Positions 1-12,900 of a stretch of DNA of 64,000 nucleotides are shown here, in pieces; position 1 is the first letter of the stretch; the number at the start of each line of letters is the position of its first letter. A model generated the notes under the pieces. It ran no database searches. It was not told the origin of the DNA and saw only the letters and a list, made by a program, of their open reading frames with translations. The stretch is from Plazaster borealis (Eukaryota > Echinodermata > Asteroidea > Forcipulatida > Labidiasteridae). Both the position numbers and the translations under genes were made by a program. The stretch is from assembly GCA_021014325.1 (NCBI GenBank), contig CM037458.1:21311063-21375062 (forward strand). Direction: 5' to 3'.

Positions 1-482
1 ATCACTCGGAAGTCTTTCTCTCTAAGCATCGCACAGAAACAAACACGAACAAAAAAACATACAAAGTCTGGTCCTTCATCAATTACATTTGATGTAAAAA
101 TGCCAAGCCTGCGTTCTGCAAAATGACAGTGGTCTGATGAAATTGAAGCAAACGTGCTTACAGCTTTTGAGTGTACAGCATGTTCCGGTCCAAACTTTTA
201 ACGTGACACATAAATGGTAGTGCAAACAATCATGTGAGTGGAAGGCACCCCTGTAAGTATTTAGTTTATCATTAGAAATCAGGTTCATACCACAGCCTGA
301 CCAGTCCTGGCATTTATGCCCTTAACTTAGAAACCAATTTGACGGTATTAAGTTGCATCACATAGGCAATGCTGAAATGACCATTACATTTGCTCTTAAA
401 AATTTCCCAAAACTGTACTGTATCCATTTTCTATCCGCTTGAATTATTAAAGACCATATTGCACTCATTTATACAAATACAG

Positions 483-3400
483 GAACAACTCTATGACGCT
501 ACCAAGAGGCAGTTTTCCTGCGCGAACGCAGAGAAATCTGAAAAGACACATCGGCGGCGAAATGAAATCCTAGCCATGGAAGACCGCAAGCTGCAATTCA
601 ACAAGAAGAAGACCAAAGAAATGCCACTGCTCAATGCAGAGAATATCCCGATCAAGCTGAATGCTGCCACCATCCTCAGGGAGGGCGCCCTCTATCAGAA
701 GCGGGAGGAAGAGGAGATGAAGAAGTGAGTGTCTTGAGGGTGGATGGTCTTGTTGATGTTTATAGCTGAAGCTTTTTTTCATTTTGGGGACATGTGCAAT
801 GAGATCTGTATAATGGCTGGATGTGGCAGACTTTAGTTCCTGAGCATGAGTCATTTTATATTGTACGGTTTGTCCTTTGGATGAAACAAAAGCTGTACAT
901 CCTTGGAGAAAGAATGAATCTTAAAAGAGCCCGGAACATTTATAAGAAATGGCCACTGGTGTTTCTGGTTTCCTTGAGGATGATGATGATGGTTTTATGT
1001 TACTGGGTGTAATGATTTTGACAATATTGTCCGAGCAGATTGACAGTGTAGGAAGCATTGTTTTACTTTTTCTATTTTTTGTTTGACTCTTCTTCTTTTG
1101 TTTAGGCTTGAACTTCTTGAATCAGGTGCTAAGGATGCCTCTCAGTTCCTGGAGTGGCAACGGGAGATGAAGCAAAAGGACATGGATGAGCAGCTCGCCG
1201 ACATTGAACGGCGTCGGCTCGAGGGCAAAATCAGCCATGAGGAGGCCATCTTGGCCAGGCAGTCACTGATTAAAGACAACAGGCAGAAAGTGCAGGAGAT
1301 GAAGGAGGAGGTAGGTTGGGAACAAGACCAAATCCAGGGGCTTCCAATTGTACCTCATGTCCGATACAGGGCAGAGGGTATCCCCCAATGTTCCAATACT
1401 TTAACACGCTAATTTCCTCTCGTACAGAAGTACCCCTCTGAAATCCTTTAAAGAATTCCTGAGATTCCAAGCACACAATGAAGACACAATAGAGGGGTTC
1501 ACCATGCCCCATATCGAGCACCAAATGCCCAATTGCTTTGAACAGAAAGCCTACAAACCCTAAAAACTAATAAACAAACAAGAGTGAAATGCATTTAATA
1601 AATAAAGAATCAGAATTAATGCAGAAACTTGACTGTCAACCCCTGTGTTCCGTTGTTCCAACTTTCAGTGTAAATTTCTACTTTACTGAACTATGCCAAT
1701 GGTTAAAGGTATTATACAGGATTGGTAGAGCTGACAAAATAGTGAAAAGAGACCTTATGTGTTTTCTGTTTTTCAAACATCGAGTTTATTATCAGACGTG
1801 ATAAAAACTATTGTTTTACTCATTTCTCAGAAACGATAGCATTTTAGGCAGAAATATTTTAAGGAACCCTTTCTACCATTACTTACTTTAAATCATGTAC
1901 GTTATGTGTGAATCTGTGAACATTTGTGTTTTTCGATCTTACCAATAGTGTACAGGCCTTTAAAAGAGCATCAAATAATAGTTTTTGAAAAAAAATTAGT
2001 GCGTGTAGAATCTTTACAAGGATCATTGTGCCTTTGCACTTTGTGAGATGTAAAAACCTTAGTTGATCCCCTCCACCCAGGAACGTATATTCAGAAAGTG
2101 GTGACTATGCTGTGTGCTATGAATGTACTTGTTTTTTCAAGCTGAGGAAAAAGGCACAAATTACTGTCTGTAACACTTTTATCATTACAAAAAAGTGAAT
2201 TTTCAACCAATTTATTTTAGATTTTTTTTTTCTTCTCCTAGGCGGAAAAGATGATGCAGGAGTATGTAGCAAGGAGATTAAAAGAGGAAGAGGTGTTGAA
2301 GCAGATGGTGGAAGATGTCATCTCAGGACATAAGAATGCCAAGGAGGCCAAAAGTAAAATACAAGATTACAAACGCAAGATAGGTGAGAGTTTCATCCAT
2401 GTTTTATGAAAGTTAAAATAGACAACATCGTCAGCAGTTTGTTAAGGTTTAATATTAAAATCTCTGATGCCAGAATTGTTTTGACTTACATTTCAATAGT
2501 ATGATACAATGTTTCCAAAAACTGGAACTGTTTTTTGTGTGCATGGGGCCAAGCACGCCACTATTCAAACTTTGAGTTCTCTTGAGTAACATAGACTAGA
2601 ATTGTTTAGTGAGAGGTTTTCTGTTCTCAAGTCTAAGTTGGGACATAAAAGAAAATATATGGTTATTAATTAACAGTATAAACAGTTAGTTGCCAAAGTA
2701 ACCAACGGCCTATACCAATTGACCCAATTCACCTGACGTCAAAATCATAATAATCTTGTTTGTGCCATTTTGGGAGTCGGTGTCCCTGTGTGTTATACAG
2801 TTCAGTGCACATTTTAGGCGACGTGACATTTAACCACCTTACTAATTTGTGCGCGCAATTTGACTCTAAAAATGGTGAGCGTGGCAGACAGTAGCTGCAT
2901 GTAACATTGGTACAAGGGGATCAATATCAGGAGTGGTCCTGCCATCCAAGTTTTTCTATTTGGCTAATGTTTGTAAGAAATTTTCTCTGTCTTATTTTAA
3001 AATGTTTGTTTTTCTTTGCAGTGGCGGAAGTCAGTGAGGAAAGCAGAGAACTTCTGAGGCAAGCATTTGAAGAGGTTGGTATAGAATTGTTGACTGTTGT
3101 GGATATCCTGGTCTTAAAGGAATGCCATATTATGGGTATTGACCCAAAGTTTTTGTGTACATTTTTGTATCAAATTTTGTTTTGTATTTATGCTCCACTG
3201 AAGTGTGATCTGGGCCGAATTTCATAGAGCTGCTTAAGCAGACAATTTTGCTTAACAACTTTGAACTTAACCAAAATTAGCAGGATACCAGTCAAAGATG
3301 GTGCATGTGACATGGTGTTTTGGAAGGTAACCTTATTCTGGTAAGCATAATGTTGTTGTGCTTAGCTGCTTTTTGTGCTTTTAGCAGTTCTAAGAAATTG

Positions 3401-6400
3401 GCCCCTGGCCTTGACTTCTGCCTATTTTGTAAACGGCTGTATTTTTTGTCTATGTACGTCTTTTTGGTTTTTTGTCCTGAAAACCTGAGATATTGATGAT
3501 TAATTTCAATGTTTTTTCTTTCATTAGGCTGAGGCAGAGATGAAACGCAAAATGGAGCTGATCCAGCAGATCCGAGCCATGGAGGCCACGCCCAAGAGCC
3601 GCAACAAACTCATTGATTGGACGGCCACCGCTGGCCACTCCCTCCTCTCTGAGATGTCAGTGGCTGAGGTAGGAAAGCTTGCAAAAATATTACAAACACA
3701 AATTTGACAGTTTCGAAATTGGTCAGCATCTCGTATGTGTGTAGATTTTGTTGAGAAATTAAGTGATGGGTGATTGATTATAGATTTATATATTATCAAT
3801 GAATATCTTTGGACATATTTGAAATGCAGCAATCGGTTTGCGTGTCAACCATGTTTCGCCAGCTATGTGATTTGTTAATGTAATATGTTTTGCATGATGT
3901 GTTTATATTGCACTTTTTAGCTACTAGTGCTAGAATTCCTCATGACAATCTGGGGTAAGATTAATCAGGTAGAATTATACAGACACTGGAGTTGTGCCTA
4001 TAACAAAGGACCAGAAATTACGTCTGTTATCACTGTTATTGTGGCGTGTCGTGGCCGAGCGGATAAGAACACCGAACTCAAGCTCTGGTGTTTTTGATCA
4101 GCAGAGTGTGGGTTTGAATCCCAGTCGTGACACTTGTGTCCTTAAGCAAGACACTTAACCACATGCTTCGTCCTTCGGATGGGACGTAAAGCCGTAGGTC
4201 CTGTGTGTTGTGTAATGCACGTAAAAGAACCCAGTGCACTTATCGTAAAGAAAAGGGGTATGCCCCGGTGTTCCTGGTTTTATTGGCTGCATATTGCGCT
4301 GCAGCACCTTGTAAACCATTACATGGTGCTATATAAAGGAATAGGTCTCATACTTCAACACGTAACTCCACTTACCTTGTAGGAAAATTACTGAGCGCTT
4401 TGAGACACCCATCGGGAGTATAAAGCGCTATATAAGAACTGCGTATTATTATTATTAAACAACAAATTAACATATTCTAGTAAGCCTTATGGATGGATTT
4501 TTGAACTGTATTGCAGTCCTATTCAGACTCTTTCATCTATTCTTTCTCAATTAAAGTGTAATTTATTTGTTTCTGAGAAGAACAATTGGAGTGGAACCAA
4601 CAACAATATTTTTGTTCTTGGCTTGTCCAGTTGAAAGAGCGCCTCTCTCTCATGGCGACAGATCAACAGGCGAAAGAAGAGAACAAGCGAGATGAAATCT
4701 TGGAGTCAAAGGCAGCCAAGGATCGGAAACTGATGGATACACTACAGCAGATATCAAAACATAGGATTGTGGAAGGACAAAATGCAGCTGTCAGGTAGAT
4801 ATGTCCGCTTCCATTTTTAGTCCACTCTCCTTTATGGCAAGATAGAGCACAGCATTAACAAACTAATTAGCAGGAATAATTTCATAGAGCTGCTTAAAGG
4901 TATTGTACAGGATTGGTAGAGCTGACAAAACAGTCGCAAACAAAGTTCATGTTTTGTGTGATTATTTATTTACATGAAATAACAAACCTGTAAAAATTTG
5001 AGCTCAATTGGTCATCGAGGTCACAAGAAAATAGTGAAAAGAGACCTTATGTGTTTTCTGTTTTTCAAACATCGAGTTTATTATATCACGCGTGATAAAA
5101 ACTATTGTTTTACTCATTTCTCAGAAACGATAGAATTTTAGGCAGAAATATTTTAAGGAACCCTTTCTACCATTACTTACTTTAAATCATTTTAGTTATG
5201 TGTGAATCTGTGAACAGTTGTGTTTTTCGATCTTACCAATAGTGTACAGGGCCTTTAAGTACAAAAAGTAACTAAGCACGAAACAATGTTGCTTACCAGA
5301 ATAAGGTTACCAGCCAAAGTACCATGTCACATGTACCATTTGTGCCTGGTTCGCTATTTCTTGTGCTATTTTATGTGCTATTTTTTCTTGTTTTTGTATT
5401 ATATTTGTTTGTCTTTGTTTGTCTTTGTGTCTGTTGGAAATAAGCCGTGTTTAAACAGCTTTTTGGGCTATCCGTGGCTTTTTAATCAGTTCATTTTGTT
5501 AGGTATTTTCTCTGTATGAAAGATGTTAAGCAATATTTGCTGCTGAAGCAGCTCTATTAAATTGGCCCCTGGCCACAGCTGTAACAATGTACACTACATG
5601 AGGCACGGTAACCTGTTTGTCCTAAGAAGAAGATTCCAGCACTTAGCAAAATGTTGTGCTTCAAACTAGCTTTGTGAAATTGAGCTCCAGACACAAGGGG
5701 AAACGAAATTGGGAATAAATAGGCAACAGAAATTGACAGGTACGCTTCAAAAGTACAGTAGTAAATGGATTGAAATTGCTGATGAAAGTGATTATTAATT
5801 TCTGCGTCCATTTGTTTGCCTGTGCTGCATACTCCTGAGGAGCCCAGATGCTTAGCAAAGACAATTGCCAGGTAGGATTTTCTGCTTAACAGCTTTATGA
5901 AATTGGGGCTCCGTGAAATGTGATTTAAAAGGTGCTATTGGCTTATGTTCAGTGTTATTAATTAATTTAAAATTCCTTTGTTCATCTTGACTTCCAGGCA
6001 AGAGAGGAAAAACACTGCCAAGAAACCAGAGATCAAAGATCCCAAACTGGCGGATCTCCAGCAGAAGCTTGAACAACGGAGGCAAGAACGATTAAAAGCC
6101 AACGAGGAGATGAAGCTGAAACAGTCAAGGCACTCTGCTTCCAAGGTCCGAAGTCTGAATACACAAAAGGTAAACTGGCGCTTTAAATTCTTTTAGAGAC
6201 CATAGTAGCCGCAAGCGACTCATACCAAAATGCCTGTAAAGGCTACAAAAAGCTGCAAGACGAGACATACTTCCATTCAACCAAGAAGCCCAAAGTATTG
6301 GGTCGTGGTCTGTAGTGGCATTCCCATGCTAATATTTCATTTAATTTGTTCTGGTTGTGAAGCCAAGGACTCTCAGAAAAGTGAACTTATAATCAATGTA

Positions 6401-8003
6401 CTAGCCAAGAACCCAATGAAGAGAAGACAAAGAAGGAAGTTTCAGTTTTAAATGTGGGAGGAAAACCTCAGAGAATTATACTAGGAATACACACAGGTAG
6501 GGACTGAAAACCCAATCCACATAGTGCCCCCGTTGGGATTCAAACCGGGGTCCTAGAGGTGGAAGGCGAGGAAAGATACCACTACGCCAACCCGACCACC
6601 CCCCCTAATATTATTAGTTATCACACAAGGGCAAGTGGAATATAAACAAATATAGTGCTTCTGCATCTCATATCCATCGAGGCTGAAGGATTGACCAATC
6701 AGAATTGAGGATTCAAGTTTTCTTTAATATAAATTAGTATGCACCCTCTGAACAAAGATATTGACAAAAAAGGGAAACCGCCAACATTAGTAGATAGCTT
6801 AGTAGATAGCTCAGTCTGGAGGTCACTGGGTGAAATCCTGGTCGAGTAAAATTTTCTTTGTTCACCCCAAAGTTAAAGTTCTGTTTCATATAACTTTCAC
6901 AGCCATTTTCACTTGAGGATAATTTGTTTCAAAAATGAGCAAAATCTGCTCTCAGTTTTGGCAAGTGATGATGGTTTGTAAAAAGAATAAAAGGGACTTT
7001 TGTCATAAGAGTTTTGTAAATCTCGTCTTGGCCGATTCACAGATAAAAAAAGGAAGGACATAACTGATGATTTAGCCTATAACAAATAGCTGCTATTTTC
7101 CAGTCACTGATGATGCATGATTTTAGAGCACTGGAATATCAGTGTTGTTATAATAATAACTAGTTCTTATATAGCGCATTTTATAATAACGTATCAATGC
7201 GCTTTACATTAGTGCCCTGGTCATTGGGCCAATAACATTCCTTTAATCTTATACAGCCCTGAGCTGCCGTGGCACTCTAAAAAGGCTTTTCAAACACAAT
7301 ATCAACCGCTACCCTCGCAGGTACCCATTTATACCCTTGGGTGAAGAGAAGCAATTATAGTGAAGTATCTTGCTCAAGGATACAAGTGTCATGACAGGGA
7401 TTCGAACCCACACCCCGATGACTTAACCATCGGAACTTGAATTCGATGCTCTAAACTACTCGGCCACATGACACCCTAGTCCAAGTCCATCCAAGTCACG
7501 CGGACGGAATCCACCGGGACTGAATAGTGGGAATTGAATCCAAAGCCTTCTGCATTCTAGAGCAGGGCCAAATTTCATAGAGCAGCTTAAGCAGAAAATA
7601 TTGCCTAACAATTGTTTGCTTAGCAGAAATCAGCAGGATACCAGTCACAAATTGTACATGGGACATGGTAGTTTGGCTGGTAACCTTATGCTGGTAAGCA
7701 TAATTTTGTTGTGCTTAGCTACTTTTATGTGCTTAAGCAGCTCTATGAAATTGGGCCCAGATGTCTCCACTGTGCACATTATTTTGAAACAAAATGCACC
7801 TTCACGTATTAAACAAGAACACAATTTTATTTTCTTCACATGGACAGCGGACGATAGAGGAGAGTCGATGGAAAGAGTTGGAGCAGAGGAGGGAGAGGCA
7901 GGCAGCCCTACAGGCAAAGGGTATCATGACGGACGTAGCCGGACAGAAACTAAACTCCTTCAGTAGAAGTCGACAGCTCTCTGCCGGCCCTATGCTATCT
8001 TAG
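483..8003 (+). CDS. CFAP99: Cilia- and flagella-associated protein 99, 3' eight exons (5' end outside window)
   Basis: Exons read 483-724, 1106-1310, 2242-2383, 3022-3074, 3528-3668, 4631-4794, 5998-6169 and 7848-8003. All introns are GT-AG and the phases join without a break, giving 424 residues and a TAG stop. The product is highly charged and helical, rich in E, K, R and Q, as expected for a long coiled coil. Recognisable blocks are LNAATILREGALYQ in the first exon here, FLEWQREMKQKDMDEQLA and ISHEEAILARQSLI in the next, and KDRKLMDTLQQIS in the sixth. I recall these as typical of CFAP99, a motile-cilium axonemal protein. The first exon starts in phase 0 with no start codon, so the amino-terminal part lies left of the window. 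Introns carry several MITEs and SINEs but exons are intact. Identification is from memory of the family; another axonemal coiled-coil protein is the alternative. Confidence 0.85.
1707..1959 (+). mobile_element. TTAA-flanked MITE, family C, internally deleted copy
   Basis: Bounded by TTAA (1703-1706 and 1960-1963), starts AGGTATTATACAGG and ends GTACAGGCCT. It lacks about 100 bp present in the 4898 copy. CFAP99 intron. Confidence 0.8.
2715..2935 (+). repeat. Dispersed repeat shared with 24868-25065
   Basis: See the 24868 copy: GTGTCCCTGTGTGTTATACA and AAAATGGTGAGCGTGGCA are both present. CFAP99 intron. Confidence 0.75.
3212..3405. mobile_element. Family A palindromic MITE
   Basis: Ends GGGCCGAATTTCATAGAGC and the inverse of GGGCCAATTTCTTAGAAC; internal GCTTAAGCA and CTGGTAAGC motifs. 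CFAP99 intron. Confidence 0.75.
4042..4456 (+). mobile_element. SINE with tRNA-Leu/Ser-like head, full length
   Basis: The head GGCGTGTCGTGGCCGAGCGG is followed by a long variable arm and GTTTGAATCCC box B. The tail has GCGCTATATAAGAACTGCG and a short ATT run. CFAP99 intron. Confidence 0.85.
4875..5571. mobile_element. Family A MITE carrying a nested family C copy
   Basis: The TTTCATAGAGCTGCTT end at 4881 resumes after the nested element as AAGTAC...ACTAAGCAC and ends GCAGCTCTATTAAATTGGCC. A further unrelated stretch (about 5350-5515) also interrupts it. Confidence 0.65.
4898..5254 (+). mobile_element. TTAA-flanked MITE, family C, inserted in a family A element
   Basis: TTAA at 4894-4897 and 5255-5258, with inverted ends AGGTATTGTACAGG and GTACAGGGCCT. 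The central palindrome TATCACGCGTGATA lies near 5084-5097. Confidence 0.85.
6337..6605 (-). mobile_element. Second tRNA-derived SINE family, copy 1
   Basis: Inverse tRNA-like head (GGATTCAAACCGGGGTCCTA, ACTACGCCAACCCGACC) plus a body GTGAAGCCAAGGACTCTCA. It is shared with 22684-22982 over about 270 bp. CFAP99 intron. Confidence 0.7.
6741..6872 (+). mobile_element. tRNA-Asn-like repeat family, degenerate copy
   Basis: TGAACAAAGATATTGACAAA, then TAGATAGCTCAGTCTGGAGG and a decayed box B, ending TTTGTTCACCCC. Confidence 0.6.
7142..7475 (-). mobile_element. SINE (tRNA-Leu/Ser-like), minus orientation
   Basis: The inverse head ends CTCGGCCACATGACACC, with GATTCGAACCCACAC as box B inverse. The tail AATAATAACTAG leads on the left. 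CFAP99 intron. Confidence 0.75.
7566..7759. mobile_element. Family A palindromic MITE
   Basis: About 28-bp inverted ends (TTTCATAGAGCAGCTTAAGC and its near inverse), bounded by GGGCC at each end. Last CFAP99 intron. Confidence 0.8.
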
Positions 8004-8120
8004 AAATTATTTAACGCCATTTTTTTGTTTAATTTGTACAGTTTGGGCACTTATGTTTACCGTGGATCAGATTATTTTTCCTTCTAATCTTAGTTCAGAT
8101 GTATGGGTTTTGCACTGGAA

Positions 8121-8126
8121 AATAAA
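8121..8126 (+). promoter_or_regulatory. Polyadenylation signal of CFAP99
   Basis: A canonical AATAAA lies 118 bases after the CFAP99 stop codon, in AT-rich sequence with no competing hexamer between it and the stop. Confidence 0.6.
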
Positions 8127-9955
8127 CTTATTTCTAAAAAATGATAGCAGTATCACAACTGTAATCATTGATGCATAAGAGTCCAATTACGTTTCTTACT
8201 TTCATCGTCTTCCTTTACAGATTTTCTTATGAGAAGACCCACAAAAACAACAACAACAACAACACAAACAAAGCAAAAACAAAGTTGTGCTATGACTTAA
8301 CTGTACTACTCTACTGGTACATTGTTTGCCCCCCCCCCCCAAAGTATATGTTTCAATGGTAATGCCTTGTATTTTTGTTCAATTCAAAATGTACACCCGT
8401 TCATTAATTTATTAAGATGTTAAGATATACTCTTGTACCTCTGATTCCTTCTGCCATTTTGTTTTCTTTTCTTTTTTTCTTGGCAAAAAGTGGGAAGGAA
8501 AGAATATTTGCTAGGTCTGTTTTTATATTGTAGTTGTTAAAATGTATATATATATATATATCAATTTACAAAAGGCATACCTTTAGAGGGGAGCAGTTAC
8601 ATGTTTGGAATTGCCCCGGATAATCAAAGCCAATTGAAGATTAAAGTTTGTTAATAGTCATCAAATTTTGTATACAAATCTGGAGCATTTTTGTGGATTG
8701 AGTTTCTTCATCCATAGGCACAAAGTAGTAGAGTAAACTCATATTGAAACCTATTGGCCGTTTACCTGTGGCTTCTTAATGTTGTAAATAAACTTTGTTT
8801 ATTGCAACATGAGGGTCTGGATCCAATTTCATAGAGCTGCTTTCGATAACAATTTTACCAAAAATGTCAAGAGCGCTTAGTCTACGGGTGTTTCAAATCA
8901 AAATTCACATCGCATTCGCATTCGCAGGAAGTATGAACCAGGTATTCACAGACAGTGCAACTGACATGGCATTTTGGCTGGTAACAAATTGGTTGATCTC
9001 TCAGTGGTACCAATGAGTAAGCGAAAAGTGTTTTTTGGAACTTAGAAGCTACTTGGTGTTTGAATATATAAATTAAATATGTCCACTCAAGTGTTTAATG
9101 GGGGAGTTACACATAATGGCCCATCTAGTGTTTTTCTCCTGTGTTTTAAGGGATGGCGCAGCGATTGCTTTTGTCTAAATGAAAGGATGCCTGTCTATAA
9201 AATAAAAAGTGATGGTGTTGATTCCATTGATTAGTGTGTTTTGACTCATTGTTTTTTTGTGTTTTTTAATTTGTAGAAATACAAAGATATGGCTGGCTCT
9301 TATAAGTTTTAAACAATTTTTTTATTTTTTGGGATGAAATGCCTTTTTCATTTGGGTTGGGGTGGGAGGCGAAGGGCAGGCGGGGAGGAAGTGAGCTGGA
9401 GAGCTGATGGGAGCGGTTGTAGCTCTATGGTTGAGCGTTTCGAGGCAAGACTGAACTATCGCTTTAAGGCCGAAGGGTATTAGTTCATAAGGAACTCAAG
9501 TGTAGAACTTGTACCAATACTAAACAATGGGTTCTTATTTCTTAATGCAACTTTACAATGCTGCACAAGTATAATCCATATTGGGACGATCCAGGGTATT
9601 CCCCTACATTCTAGAGTTACTTATCTTGCAGCTGCCACTGAGTTGACAATACTCAGTGGAGTGATTACACCAATTCAACTATTTTTATGTAAATGAAGTA
9701 GATAAACTTTAAAAAGCCAACAAAGGGGGTTACTGAGTCACTGGCTGTTATGGTCATAGCTATAAGAAGTGATGACATCATTATTTAGGGGACTAGGGTG
9801 ATGAGGGTTATTTTCTATAAAAGGGGATGATTTTAGGAAACTGGTGTGAATGACCAAACTTCTAGGAGAGAATTTGTATAAGTTAACAGAAAAAGTCGAG
9901 CGACCTCCAGAGCGCGCTAGACTGAACCGAAGGTAGGCACCCAGCTGTGTGCATT
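8127..9955. other. Intergenic region CFAP99-SIRT5
   Basis: AT-rich with a TA microsatellite, a C-run, a partial family A end (8820-8850) and repeats I could not classify. The SIRT5 promoter should lie in its right part, since CTCCAGAGCGCGCTAG at 9906 is locally GC-rich. No ORF is supported. Confidence 0.5.
8538..8562. repeat. TA microsatellite
   Basis: An uninterrupted TA run of about nine units, 535 bases after CFAP99. Confidence 0.9.
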
Positions 9956-12900
9956 ATGCCGTTGCTGTGCAAAAGGTACTTTCCCCAAATTTTCCACATA
10001 AACTTGTAACGGCGATGCTTTGTGTTGCACTGGGCTTTAGACGGTATGTAATCTTAATACTTCTGTTGCTGGTTTAAATAACAAGATTAAATGATTGATT
10101 TTGATTAATACACCGGTAAGTGCAGGAACATGTAGAAAATTGAAGTATCAGAGTCAGACCTCCAATGAAATGTCAGACACACACTGGATTCGGTGCTGCT
10201 GTTGCGTGAGTGAGCGGCAATTATAGCCCCACTGACGTGACTGACACATTCTCAAAAATGCATCCTACTGTGGAGACATCTTTCGTTTTTGTATAGACTT
10301 TGTACACACAATTTCTTGTGGAGCACCCCAGTCTATGAAGACCTTTTATTTTTCATTTTGTTTGTTTTGTCCTTGGTCTAAATAGAGTAATACCGAATGA
10401 GCACTCTGGTCTTGTATTTGTATAATACTACAGCGCCTTTCGTTACATAAGTTGGGCATATATGTGTTTGTTACCATTAGTCACACCACATCCATCCATC
10501 CATCCCATTCAATCATGCAGCTGACATTGCTGTGATCCATACAAGGATTCTGATGAGCGAATTGAAAAAGATTATTTGCAAAATCTTTTGAAAAGTTTAG
10601 TAATTTCAACAGCTAAAGCACTGCTGGAGGGAATAAGAGTACTTGACTAAAAAGAGGTTAAGCAGACACACTTTATTGGGTTAAACCACAGACCCACCCG
10701 TAGACACACCCGGATCGTCGAACGAAGTAAGCTGCACGTGTTAATGGGATCGGATGGCATGGATGTGATGTGTGGCTAAAAAAAGAGACTTCGCCAAACT
10801 ACTACTGGTGGCAAACAGAGGACAACATAACTGACTCTAATTAAAAAAGCTAACAACTTTACTTTAGCTAACGTAAGATTGTATCATATGTTGGCTTCGC
10901 AGGTACGGAAGAAAGTCAAGGACAATAATTATATCTTAAGAAGAGCAGACCCCAACCCCCCCCCCTTCCCATTGCATTTGTAAATGACTACTGCCTCATT
11001 ATCCGCCAAATCCTATTAAATACAAATAGGAGTTTTGGCCGGCTACGGGCTTTCCCCATAAAAGTGCCAAGACGCTGGACTCCCTCTGCATCTTGAAGCG
11101 AAGGGGTTCCAGTGTATCTCGTATTGGCACTAGTAATAGGGCTAGCTACAGGGCCAGACTTTCCAAGGAGCAAACTCACATTTTTCCATTGATGCTGATG
11201 GATCATTTATTAGATGTGATCACTCATTTTCTTGTCTAGAGCTACGACCAAAGGAATTCGTCTACTCACACCACTTGTCAGCGAGATGGCTGGTCAACCC
11301 AGATGGAATTCTGACATGGCAGCATTCCGCGAGGAGTTTGCCAAGGCTAAGCATGTGTTGATTTTGACAGGAGCTGGGGTCAGCGCTGAGAGTGGGGTAC
11401 CAACATTCAGAGGAGCTGGTGGATATTGGAGGCAATGGCAGGCCCAGGTATGTAAATTGTGGCGTGTGGTGGCCGAGTGGTTAATACTAACTCGAGCTCT
11501 GGTGTTTCTGATCAGTGGAGTGTGGGTTCGAGTCCCAGTCGTGCCACTTGTGTCCTTAAGCAAGACATTTAACCATTATTGCTTCGTCCTTCGGATGGGC
11601 TAAAACTATAGGTCCCGTGTGTTGTGTAATGCACGTAAAAGAACCCAGTTACACTTATCACTAAAGCCGGCCTCAGGTCGACCTACGATTTTCTTGCGCA
11701 CGCTCGATGTCCCAAATACTCACAGGTCGACTGCGATTGGTTCCCGACCGTCGGAATCACGTCGTACAAGTTGAAATTGTTCTACTCTTACGACTGTTAA
11801 TTTTTTTCGAGCGGCGACTGTTTGCGATTGTCTTAAAATCATCGCAGTTACGCTCAGGTCGTAAATAATCGCCGACTGAAAAGTTCTCGATGGTCTTAGC
11901 TCAGGTGCAGTGTGATCCTGAAAAGTCAGTCGCCGACTGTTTTTTGTTGACGCAAGGTCGACCTGAGGCCGGCTTACGAGAAGCACCTTGTAAACCCTCA
12001 TAAGGTGCTACATAATATGTCTCATATTTCAAAAAATTCAAAAACCTGTCTTAAATGGTTTCTGTTTGTTCAAGCGCCTTGGGTACCTTATTGGTGGATA
12101 AATGTGCACAATATAAGACTAAATATTATTATAAATTGTAGGAAAGACTGCTGCTCTGCCAGTCCCATGCCCAACTTGCGGAAATCTTATGGGAAACACA
12201 CACTTGAACGGGTCACAATGTTTGAATATTTGTGCAGTTTATTGTTTTAAATAATTTTGGGTTGAAATTTTTGTTTTACTAGAGCGGGACTTGAACCACG
12301 TGCCAGCGCTCTAGTACCAACTGAGCTATTTAGCCCAATTTTGGCGGTCTCCCTATTTTGTCAATATTTATCTTTGTTCAGGGGGGCCAGTCAGAAGCCA
12401 TTCAACCTGTAACTGCCGTGTAGCCAGGGATCACACCCAAGTTCAATGGGAAGCGGCAGCAAAGGGATCACCTTAAGGGGATGCTACTTTTTTATTTCAA
12501 AGATCAAGTAAGGCGAAGTAAAAAAAAAAATACATGTTTAGCGTCCCCGCCCACTTCCTTTTTGGGGGCCGCATGGATTTTATTTTTACCAATAGACGAT
12601 GTGACCTGTGACATCACATGTTTACAAAAGAGCCACAGAGCCTGGACTTCCTGCAGGCACGATTTGTACACAGACTAATGGAATAAAACTTCAAATCTTA
12701 TATTTTATGGAGATTGCACTGTCTAATTCCTATCAACTTTTGATATGATGAAAGGGGGCACATCTCAAAACTTGTCCAGCTTTTACTTTCATAATTCTTG
12801 GATTTATGTGGAAATTATGACACAAAATGTCAACTTTCCCATAGGACCTGTGTAGTATCTTGCCTGCCAGAATACCCAAAGAATGCACAAGGTCACACTT

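Noticed and set aside
4042..4135. Functional tRNA-Leu/Ser gene
   Set aside because: It heads a dispersed SINE with six copies in the window.
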